Below, in pieces: positions 54,576-61,886 of a stretch of DNA of 64,000 nucleotides; the first letter of the stretch is position 1, and the number at the start of each line of letters is the position of its first letter. Source of the DNA: Lachnospiraceae bacterium (GTDB lineage: Bacteria > Bacillota > Clostridia > Lachnospirales > Lachnospiraceae). Both the position numbers and the translations under genes were made by a program. Under the pieces are notes generated by a model that worked only from the letters and a program-made list of their open reading frames with translations, searched no databases and was not told the DNA's origin. The stretch is taken from positions 24,489-88,488 of the forward strand of contig JAKSRR010000011.1 of NCBI GenBank assembly GCA_024403455.1, given 5' to 3'.

Positions 54576-56039
54576 TTATGTTTCCTCCATTCTCTTTCTA
54601 ATATCTGCAAACGTATCCTCTTTCACAAGCTTTCCGTCCATATAAACCGTCTTCAGCAGCGTATCCTCCTCCGGTACCACATCCATAAACTGGTCCTGGC
54701 ATTTTAAAATACCATCTTCCTGATATACTCTGCAGCAGCCCTTGTGAGACTTCTTTAGTTTATTGGTATCGGTCTTAGGATCCTTGTAAATAAACAGTTT
54801 TTTCCCGTCAATAATACCGTAGGTCGCTTTCATTGCAATTCCAAAGGTATCGCGGGTCTGCACCACCATTTTCTCCCCTTCGAAAGTTGCCGTAAAACAG
54901 AAGGCGCCAACACCAAAGACGATACAGTTTGCTGCAAATCCAAGTTTTTCCAGCTGTTCCCAAATGGTATTAATTTTCCACAGAGTACAACCATCTCCAT
55001 AAATAATGCCAATGTGCGGATCTAACACTTTATATCCTTTGCTGTTGATGGTTCCGCCAAAGGTATCCCAAAGTTTCTGCACGGTAGTTACAGAAATATC
55101 TACGATATCACCAGAATCCGGACGAACAAGCATCTTTCCATTGTGCTGCATAATCTCCTTACGACAAGCAGGCAAAATGTTATCAATCATATTCCAATAA
55201 TCATAGGTGTCACTTACCATGGAAAAGCTTGTATTAGGATAAAGCTCTGTTAGCATACGCTTCACAAAGGTAATCTCATCGCCGTCCATAGCATAGTTTG
55301 CACCCATGACAGAGTGTTCTGTGGATACCGCTCCAATACCAATCTTTTGATTGCTGACATCGGCACCATACATGGCATCAATGTAGGCAAGGGCCGGAAT
55401 AGTGGATGTCTTATCAAAGGATAAGAGCCATGCAGCAGAGGTTCTAACAGAGTCCTCTAAACAGGACATACCTCTCATCCCAAAATCGGAGCAGGCCATG
55501 GATGCCTTTCCATCCTCTACCGTCTTGTCATACCAGTAGTTGGCGCAATTTCTATACATCTTACCAACCGTAGCATGTGCACAGGGACGCCACAGCTCCG
55601 CCTGCAAAATACATTCTACCCACTGCACTAACCACGCAAACTCTGGTTTTGTGTTGGTCAGTTCAATGCAAGGAACACCCATATTGACATTTGTGCCTTC
55701 TGGAAGAGCCCTGATTTGTAAAGGCAGATAGCCAAGATCATATAATTTTTCTACCTTGTCTTTATCATAATTTCCGTCACCTAACTGCACATTCATATAC
55801 TTTGTATAGATTGCCAAAAGTTCCTCTTTAGAGATGCTAAAGAAATTCTTATCAAAATAATCTATAAGATATTCTTTAATAAAAGCCTGCAGGCCAAAAA
55901 ACACCATCGTATCCTGCTTTTCAAACATGGACTTTCTGGGAACCCAATAGGAAACCAATTTGGTTAATCCCTTAGGATACATTCTGTCATGAGTCTGCTT
56001 ATAGGTATCAGAAAGTAATAATGCCATTGTATTAATCAT
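54576..56039 (-). CDS. nadV: Nicotinamide phosphoribosyltransferase
   Basis: 487 residues from MINTMALLLSDTYKQTH. Converts nicotinamide and PRPP to NMN. Characteristic stretches include DFGMRGM, HSVMGAN and RPDSGD. The ATG at 56039 is preceded by AAGGTG; a TTG 11 codons upstream is possible but less likely. Its PRPP donor would come from the adjacent Prs gene. Confidence 0.93.
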   Translation of the reverse strand: MINTMALLLSDTYKQTHDRMYPKGLTKLVSYWVPRKSMFEKQDTMVFFGLQAFIKEYLIDYFDKNFFSISKEELLAIYTKYMNVQLGDGNYDKDKVEKLYDLGYLPLQIRALPEGTNVNMGVPCIELTNTKPEFAWLVQWVECILQAELWRPCAHATVGKMYRNCANYWYDKTVEDGKASMACSDFGMRGMSCLEDSVRTSAAWLLSFDKTSTIPALAYIDAMYGADVSNQKIGIGAVSTEHSVMGANYAMDGDEITFVKRMLTELYPNTSFSMVSDTYDYWNMIDNILPACRKEIMQHNGKMLVRPDSGDIVDISVTTVQKLWDTFGGTINSKGYKVLDPHIGIIYGDGCTLWKINTIWEQLEKLGFAANCIVFGVGAFCFTATFEGEKMVVQTRDTFGIAMKATYGIIDGKKLFIYKDPKTDTNKLKKSHKGCCRVYQEDGILKCQDQFMDVVPEEDTLLKTVYMDGKLVKEDTFADIRKRMEET

Positions 56040-56081
56040 AATAAACACCTTGCCTTTCCTGTGATCTGCCAAACGTCTTCT

Positions 56082-56900
56082 CTATACTGGAATAACTTCG
56101 ATGTAGGGTGACTGTCCCCTAAAAATACTGCCTGTAGTATAAAGTTTCTGCACGGTACCATCCTTCAGTGATTTTAGTAAGGTTCCCTTTTCCTCATCTA
56201 ATACACTCATTTCCGCATGGCTGCAGTATGCGTAAACTTCCTTTGCACCAAGCTTTTTTAGCTCCACTGCACCATAATGCATGGTGCCACCATAGGCCAC
56301 AATATCATCAATCATTAGTACGGTCTTGCCGTTTAAATCCAGTCCACATTTTTCCACGGTAAGTCCCAGAATCTTTCCTGTGTCCCAGTCCCTATGCTTG
56401 CTGCCATAGCAACTTCTTCTTTCTGGAAACATCTCGGTATATTTCTTATAAGCACCAGCATCCGGGAAGTAAAGCACCACTTCTTCTCCCGCCTTTTTCT
56501 CAATTTCCTCCATAATGCCGCAAATGATTTTCTTAAGATCAACCGCACTGCAGCGATCAAGTAATGCGGGAGTAACATTACTGTGAGGATCCAAAATCTT
56601 CACCTTGTCAAAGGCAAGCCAGTTGATGGTTTCTGCAAAATATTTCAAGGTAAATACTTCATCTGCATTGTGGGTACGATCCATACGGGCATTGGGCACA
56701 TAATATAACCACAGCGTTAATTTCCCCTGATTCTTATTCCTAAAATGCTTCGTAATATAGATAAGAGAAGCCAGCTCCGCATCATTTTCATAGAGCCATT
56801 TGATATCACTGTCCCCTGCACCCTCCACATCCAAATGGATTCTCTGGGTTCCGTCTGGATACTGCTCTATTAAAACCTTTTGGTCATTGAATAAAATCAT
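56082..56900 (-). CDS. Ribose-phosphate pyrophosphokinase-like protein of the NAD operon
   Basis: 272 residues, shorter than classical Prs (about 315). The PRPP loop reads MIDDIVAYGGT, and KILDPHSNVTP matches the Prs DxHxxx region. Such short Prs paralogues next to nadV are thought to feed PRPP to NadV. About 57 bases downstream of the nicotinamidase gene; SD AGGTGG is six bases before the ATG. Confidence 0.85.
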   Translation of the reverse strand: MILFNDQKVLIEQYPDGTQRIHLDVEGAGDSDIKWLYENDAELASLIYITKHFRNKNQGKLTLWLYYVPNARMDRTHNADEVFTLKYFAETINWLAFDKVKILDPHSNVTPALLDRCSAVDLKKIICGIMEEIEKKAGEEVVLYFPDAGAYKKYTEMFPERRSCYGSKHRDWDTGKILGLTVEKCGLDLNGKTVLMIDDIVAYGGTMHYGAVELKKLGAKEVYAYCSHAEMSVLDEEKGTLLKSLKDGTVQKLYTTGSIFRGQSPYIEVIPV

Positions 56901-56957
56901 GACACCACCTGTTCCTTTCTAGGCGCCCTAGCCAACATAAATACGTTTTGCTTCTTA

Positions 56958-57470
56958 CTAAGCTTCGTTGGTAACCTGAATCTGACACATCTTCATGGTT
57001 GCTAATGCAGCCTGGTGAGTTTCTACAGTTACGCCTGCACAGCAGGATGCATCTACAGTAATATCAATATCCGGATACATTGCACGAATGATGAGGGCAT
57101 TGGAAATGACACATATATCGGTACACAGTCCAATCATTTCAACCTCTTCGAAATCGTATTCCTTCCATCCAAGATAACCAAAAGTAGGTTTATTAAGAAC
57201 GATATCTTTCTCTGGATCAACAGTAAGATTGCGATCAACCTTCCATCCATCGCTGCCTTCGATGCAGTGCTCTACTGGAAGATGTTTTCCTTCATAGGTC
57301 TCCATATAATTTACAGGATGGGTATCTCTAGTAAAGATAATCTGTTTCCCCTGGGCTCTTGCATCTTCGATCTTCTTCTGTACCTTAGATACAATCGCCT
57401 GTGCCTCTTTGGTTCCTAAAGAGCCATTCACAAAATCCTTTTGCATATCTACTACGATTAAAGCTTTCAT
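56958..57470 (-). CDS. Nicotinamidase-like cysteine hydrolase (isochorismatase fold)
   Basis: 170 residues. The catalytic triad is Asp8 (VVDMQ), Lys94 (LNKPTF) and Cys120 (CTDIC); metal ligands are Asp49 and His51 (RDTHP) and probably His68. Together with the HCIEGSDGW stretch this fits nicotinamidase (PncA) more than generic isochorismatase. Nicotinic acid would then need PncB, not encoded here. First gene of the NAD operon, behind a palindrome-controlled promoter and structured leader. Confidence 0.85.
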   Translation of the reverse strand: MKALIVVDMQKDFVNGSLGTKEAQAIVSKVQKKIEDARAQGKQIIFTRDTHPVNYMETYEGKHLPVEHCIEGSDGWKVDRNLTVDPEKDIVLNKPTFGYLGWKEYDFEEVEMIGLCTDICVISNALIIRAMYPDIDITVDASCCAGVTVETHQAALATMKMCQIQVTNEA

Positions 57471-57474
57471 GTCA

Positions 57475-57570
57475 ATCCTCCTTTGATTTTCGGAGAAAAT
57501 CCGAACCCCTCACGGTGAGGGTAATTTACCCGCTACACGGCTAAATCGGATTTATCCTCCTTTGATTTTC
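57475..57570 (-). ncRNA. Structured leader of the NAD operon (candidate regulatory RNA)
   Basis: A 17-base block containing the SD (GAAAATCAAAGGAGGAT on the minus strand) occurs twice, at 57475-57491 and 57554-57570. Between them lie several pairings: P1 (57497-57504 with 57546-57553, eight pairs), P2 (57519-57531) and P3 (57507-57521), plus a hairpin 57485-57501 next to the true SD. P2 and P3 share bases, and the SD-side hairpin shares bases with P1, so alternatives exclude each other. No start codon follows the first SD copy in a useful frame. Confidence 0.5.
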
Positions 57571-57593
57571 TGGTTCTTTTCTTTTATGGTTTC

Positions 57594-57622
57594 ATCTTAA
57601 TATCATTGTGATATTATGTCAA
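57594..57622 (-). promoter_or_regulatory. NAD operon promoter with NrtR-type palindromic operator
   Basis: TTGACA (-35, 57617-57622), a 17-base spacer and TAAGAT (-10, 57594-57599). The spacer is almost entirely the perfect palindrome TAATATCA-n3-TGATATTA (57598-57616). A repressor bound there would block polymerase; NrtR, encoded in the same operon, is the obvious candidate. Confidence 0.75.
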
Positions 57623-57661
57623 GATATTTTTTGTAAATACTTCTGAAATTCAAAAATCTAC

Positions 57662-57702
57662 AAAAAAAATCCCACAAGGATATTGAAACCTCATGGGATT
57701 CT
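57662..57702 (-). terminator. Terminator after the Rpn-like remnant
   Basis: AATCCCA pairs with TGGGATT and eight T follow on the minus strand, about 40 bases before the NAD operon -35. Confidence 0.75.
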
Positions 57703-57796
57703 TGTAACACATTTTTAGACACTATGCTTTTAAGAATGATATTTCTTTGATGTTGTCATTCTAACATACTAATATGCCTATCAGAGCCGCTCTTAG

Positions 57797-58159
57797 TTAC
57801 TTTATTAATTTCTTAAATTCTTCTTCTGACAGCCCAAGTCTCTTGGCAGCACTTTCGATTGTGATGTCACCGTCGTGAACCTGTTCAATAAGAAGTTCTG
57901 TTCGACCAGCAATAAGGCCCTGCTCAATTCCTCGCTCTATACCCTCGGCCACGCCACGATCATGAGCATCTTCCGTTATTGCCTTTTCATATTCTTCTTC
58001 GTCAAATTCTGTCCATGACATAGCTGCTACCTCCCATCTATACTGTATAAGAACTTCCTTTAGAATGCCATTTTCAATGCATTCATCCATTGCTTTAAGT
58101 ATAGCATTTTCAGGGGTGTTGTTACATCTATATTTCCTTACTGTGTCAATGAATTTCAT
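57797..58159 (-). pseudogene. C-terminal remnant of an Rpn-like/PD-(D/E)XK transposase-type protein
   Basis: 120 residues that look like only the tail of the Rpn-type proteins: YRCNNTPENAILKAMDECIENGILKE followed by an acidic helical region with repeated Gly-Ile/Glu (GVAEGIERGIEQG) and a C-terminal LGLSEEEFKKLI. The catalytic N-terminal nuclease domain (usually about 200 residues) is missing. It starts six bases after the broken dinD-like gene, with no SD, suggesting a deletion fused the two. Confidence 0.65.
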
Positions 58160-58164
58160 TGCCC

Positions 58165-58545
58165 TTAAAGAAACATTCCTAGTTTTCTTGTCTGTACAGC
58201 AAAATAGCTCTGCTCAAATGCGATCTCCTCTTTTCTTGAATCACCATTCTGAGCAATGAGATAGTATGCATATCTAGTAAGCATTACATCCTCTTTTTCT
58301 CGCATAGCTCCACTACCTATTTTGACCATTTTGCCGACGTTGGCAAAATGGTCAAAAATATTCGCCTCAGCATTTACACAAGATTCCTTTGCTCTTTCTA
58401 TGGTTTCCTTAAATCGTCTCCACGTTGTATATCCTAGACATTCCATCAATTCCCTGGCATACCAAAATTCAACGCTACCATCTTCAGTTGTATGCATAAT
58501 ATCGTCAAAGTTCTTTTTCATCACCATAATAGTTTTTTTATCCAT
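58165..58545 (-). pseudogene. Truncated DinD-like protein (DNA-damage-inducible D family)
   Basis: 126 residues matching the N-terminal part of DinD/BRO-like proteins: FWYARELMECLGYTTWRRF and YAYYLIAQNGDSRKEEIAFEQSYFAVQTRK. Full DinD is about 270-280 residues; here the frame ends just after QTRK with LGMFL. The SD AAAGGAG and start are intact, so a short protein may still be made. Confidence 0.7.
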
Positions 58546-58783
58546 TTTTAATGCTCCTTTATCAAATTACAAATCTAATACACTACTTTTTTTCCAAAAA
58601 GGGGTTTGTTTTCGTGCTATGCATAAATTCTCCTTACATATTCAGTTAGTTAATACGCTACAATTTTCGTTTGGGAATTCTACAAACATCTGACATGGCA
58701 AAGAATTGCCGAAATTGTCAGAAATAAAAATCATTCAAAAAAAGTTTATCACAGTTTTCATTAATAGCAAATAACCTACGGCT

Positions 58784-58814
58784 CTATAAAAAGAGACAGG
58801 CGAACCTGTCTCTT
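58784..58814 (-). terminator. Terminator downstream of the 58911 gene
   Basis: AAGAGACAGG-n4-CCTGTCTCTT, ten pairs, followed by a T-rich run (TTTTATAG) on the minus strand. Confidence 0.75.
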
Positions 58815-58868
58815 GAATGACTAAATTATATAGTTGATGCCTGATATATTGTATTTATCACGAATCAG

Positions 58869-58901
58869 AGGGACACTCCTCTACCCATTTGGACCGTCCC
58901 T
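58869..58901. repeat. REP-like palindromic element
   Basis: AGGGAC and GTCCCT bracket about 21 bases, with an AGGGACGGTCC start on the minus strand. Elements of the form GGGACGGT...GTCCC are common as dispersed palindromes in Clostridia. Only one copy was seen in the window. Confidence 0.35.
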
Positions 58902-58910
58902 AGTTGCTAA

Positions 58911-59858
58911 TTATTCATACACTCCTGGTTCAACATCCAACGCCATATACCATATATCATCTATTTTAACCGCATAATATACACCTTGTATATATTGTCC
59001 CTCAGCGCCAATGTTATATATGATGCGTCTAACATCGCTTACATCAAGATTATAATCTAACTTATATTGATTAGCTACTTTATATCGCTCATCTTGAGTT
59101 GCGTCTTCCATTAAGGCTATATTGACATCCCATGTGACGCCAAACTCTTTACTTGCCTGTGTATACATCTCATCATATGTTAATTCTATACCTTCAAAAA
59201 CATCACTATGGTATACTGATTTATGTACACAATTTTTGGCAGTTTTATCGGTATAATTATTCCACAATTCTATAAATGCTTCTGCAACTCCAACAGGTGA
59301 TTTGTCTTTTTCCGTTTTTAATGACAATCCTCGGGAATCCATATACCATCCGTTTTTAATTTTGTATGCATAAAACATATCAACGTAATCACACTTTTCA
59401 ACATATCCAAATTCCTCATATTCAACAGTAATATGATATTGAATACTTGCTCTAGCTTGAATATCAACATCAAATTCTATTTCATAGGAATATCCTCCTA
59501 CGTCATATTTCCTTGCATCTTCAATCTTAACATCCGCGATTTCAATTGTAACCTGTTTGTCAGAAACAAAGTCATTATATTTAGTAAATTCTTCTTCGAA
59601 ATTTACTTTTAGCAAGTCTTTCCCTTCAACATCTACATAATCTGGATAATAGAAATCCAGCATAGCATCTGCATCTTGCGCTAAGTACGTGTCCAAATAA
59701 TCTTTAGCAAGTATGTTTGCATCCAAATACTTAGGCTTAGCTTTTTTATTTAGTAAAAGAACTGTACATATGACACCCACAATTATTAATACAACAATTA
59801 AAACTATAATAATTATCTTCTTGTTACTCTTCTTAACATTTCCATTTGCATAATACAC
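58911..59858 (-). CDS. Single-pass membrane protein with extracellular domain, function unknown
   Basis: 315 residues from a GTG start at 59858 with AAGGAGG eight bases upstream. A basic segment (KKSNKK) and one helix (about 16-38) are followed by an extracellular acidic region with two NTF2-like parts (about 45-160 and 190-310: LAKDYLDTYLAQDADAMLDFYY; GVAEAFIELWNN). The family is not recognised. An ATG in another frame next to the SD (59863) gives a broken reading. It is preceded by the double-hairpin element shared with the 61887-63737 gene. Confidence 0.75.
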   Translation of the reverse strand: MYYANGNVKKSNKKIIIIVLIVVLIIVGVICTVLLLNKKAKPKYLDANILAKDYLDTYLAQDADAMLDFYYPDYVDVEGKDLLKVNFEEEFTKYNDFVSDKQVTIEIADVKIEDARKYDVGGYSYEIEFDVDIQARASIQYHITVEYEEFGYVEKCDYVDMFYAYKIKNGWYMDSRGLSLKTEKDKSPVGVAEAFIELWNNYTDKTAKNCVHKSVYHSDVFEGIELTYDEMYTQASKEFGVTWDVNIALMEDATQDERYKVANQYKLDYNLDVSDVRRIIYNIGAEGQYIQGVYYAVKIDDIWYMALDVEPGVYE

Positions 59859-59892
59859 GCCATTTACCTCCTTGTTTATAGCCAAAATAATA

Positions 59893-59948
59893 AGGTTTAT
59901 AGGCACCGTCAAGGTGGCTATAAACCTTGATATGTGTAGTATATCAAG
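59893..59948 (-). repeat. Double-hairpin element, copy 1
   Basis: Hairpin B pairs AGGTTTATAG (59893-59902) with CTATAAACCT (59918-59927), with an inner CACC/GGTG stem. Hairpin A pairs CTTGATAT (59926-59933) with ATATCAAG (59941-59948). The second copy at 63860-63915 has changed bases on both sides of the B stem that preserve pairing. An extended -10 (TGATATACT) lies within hairpin A on the minus strand. It lies directly before the gene at 58911-59858. Confidence 0.7.
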
Positions 59949-59981
59949 CGTTTCAAGGATTTAATATCAATTTTTATCAAA

Positions 59982-60010
59982 GAAAAAAGGAGCCCCTTTT
60001 TGAGGCTCCT
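59982..60010 (-). terminator. Terminator after the DUF5722 gene
   Basis: AGGAGCC pairs with GGCTCCT and TTTTTTC follows on the minus strand. Confidence 0.85.
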
Positions 60011-60046
60011 ATGCACTGATTTTATATTTCTTCCTACAATTTCACT

Positions 60047-61648
60047 TTATTCTCTAATCACTTCCGTCCAGTCAGTGATACCAATATACTCTTTCGCCCA
60101 CTCCATGTACCCCTCTTCCTTCTCTGTTCCAAGGGCTGCCCAGGCATCCTCTGCTTTGCCAATGAATATAGGATCCACTCCATAACCCGGAAGGTTACAA
60201 TAGATGAGTTCATGCACGTAGGGATTCATTTGATAGGATGCCCATAGAGCGCATAAGGCTGCTGCCTGCACATCACCACCCTGCTCATTGGAAAGCCCCA
60301 TTTCACCAATGATGAAGTATCTTGGCTCACCATCAGGATTTAGGTACTCATCCGTAGTTAAGTAATCCGTGATGACGGACATATTCTGGAAGGAAACCAT
60401 GGCATTACTGTCCACCTGCGCCTTACAATATCCACCACTCTCGCATCCTGACATATCCCAGAATTTACTGTAGGTTAATGGAACAATGTAGGGATGCAAT
60501 GCGACCGCCCAGTCCACATTTCCTTCCGCCTTCATCTGCGTATTAAATAAGTCACAGAAATCTGTTTCATCCATGTACCGATAATATTCTCCATGTCCCA
60601 CCGGACGTTTGCGGTTCCAATCCTGACCAATAGAGAAGTATACTTTAGCTTCTGCATTCTGGGACTTGATGGCATTATAGCAGACCCGAAATGCCTGGGT
60701 ATAATGTCTCACATAGGTAGGCCAGTCAGTAATCGATTCATAATTCCATATTCGTTCATTCACCTCATTTCCAATGATGAATGTCTGTCCACCTGCTGCC
60801 GCAATAGCACTACAATCCTTCGCTAATGCCTCCACCCCCTCTGGCGTATCTGCATTAAGCATATACATATAATGTTCCATAGGATGGAAATCCTCATCTC
60901 TGGCGGCGGGATGTACCGTGGGATTATTCTCATCTAAGGATGCCAATAAACAGATGACAGGAAGGTAAGCCCCCTGGTCCTGACCAGAACCATCTAAATA
61001 TAAATTGTGCATGCATAAGCTCTGCAGACCCTTTTCGATGGGTTCATAAGGACGGGTGTGCTGCGCCAATACTTCTGGATTAATGATGTATTTCGCATCT
61101 GTAACCTGCACAAGCTCTCCCTTTTGCATGACACAGATGCAAAATTTTTCATATAAATGGGTATCCTTTGTTTCAAACCCCAATGGAAACTGAAACCTTT
61201 GTTTCTTTATTAATTCCTCTTCTCCAATTGGACTCATCTCCTTCGTCACAACATACTCATAAGGAGCGAGTGCATAAAGATAGGCAATACCATCATCACT
61301 TTCTGGCAGTTCATCAAAAGTCACTTTATACACGGCTTCATCTCCACGAAGCGCATAAGCTATAGCCTCTGTAACATCTTGATATTTTTCTTCGATTTCA
61401 TTGTTGACTCGTTCTGTGTTTGACATTATCTCCTCTGCTACACTCTCGCAGTATACTGAGGATCCATACGTTATGATTTCTTTGATAGCATCTGTTTTCA
61501 TACTCTGGTACAGCTGAGTATACAATGATTTCCCTGATGCATTTTCTCCAGCATCTCTTTTTATGCATAAAAACATCCCTGCCATAACAGCAAGGATGAT
61601 ACTTACACTAATAAGACGTTTTAAAATGATAAAACCCGAATGTTTCAT
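60047..61648 (-). CDS. DUF5722 family glycoside hydrolase-like protein, exported
   Basis: 533 residues: a signal/anchor helix (about 8-28), then a TIM-barrel region. Candidate acid/base and nucleophile glutamates are in FIIGNEVNE (GNE motif) and FIIGEMGLS, the placement seen in GH-A clan enzymes. DUF5722 proteins are uncharacterised; action on a polysaccharide outside the cell is inferred. No clear SD precedes the ATG; an extended -10 (TGTATAAT) is at 61684-61689. Confidence 0.78.
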   Translation of the reverse strand: MKHSGFIILKRLISVSIILAVMAGMFLCIKRDAGENASGKSLYTQLYQSMKTDAIKEIITYGSSVYCESVAEEIMSNTERVNNEIEEKYQDVTEAIAYALRGDEAVYKVTFDELPESDDGIAYLYALAPYEYVVTKEMSPIGEEELIKKQRFQFPLGFETKDTHLYEKFCICVMQKGELVQVTDAKYIINPEVLAQHTRPYEPIEKGLQSLCMHNLYLDGSGQDQGAYLPVICLLASLDENNPTVHPAARDEDFHPMEHYMYMLNADTPEGVEALAKDCSAIAAAGGQTFIIGNEVNERIWNYESITDWPTYVRHYTQAFRVCYNAIKSQNAEAKVYFSIGQDWNRKRPVGHGEYYRYMDETDFCDLFNTQMKAEGNVDWAVALHPYIVPLTYSKFWDMSGCESGGYCKAQVDSNAMVSFQNMSVITDYLTTDEYLNPDGEPRYFIIGEMGLSNEQGGDVQAAALCALWASYQMNPYVHELIYCNLPGYGVDPIFIGKAEDAWAALGTEKEEGYMEWAKEYIGITDWTEVIRE

Positions 61649-61886
61649 AAAGGATACCGTTTAATCATTTACACAGCAATTTGATTATACAGCATTTTCA
61701 TGAAGAGAAGTAGAGATGCAAACAGACGGACTGCATTCACCATGAAATCATTTGATTACGTCCGTTTCTGCACTTTAATCAGAATTAAAATAGAGTTGTG
61801 TCAACCTATAATGACGAAATTCTAAAAGAATTCTTTGAGATCTGTGCCTAATAATACGTACCATTTGAACGTTTTCTAACAATTGT

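Larger units (their letters stand above)
58546..58910. other. Gene-less AT-rich stretch
   Basis: About 365 bases. It carries a terminator (58791-58814) and a REP-like imperfect palindrome (58869-58901). No open frame with an SD was found. Confidence 0.5.

Noticed and set aside
61726-61765. ACGGAC/GTCCGT stem downstream of the 61887-63737 gene's neighbour as a terminator
   Set aside because: Six pairs around a 28-base loop and no T-run; too weak.
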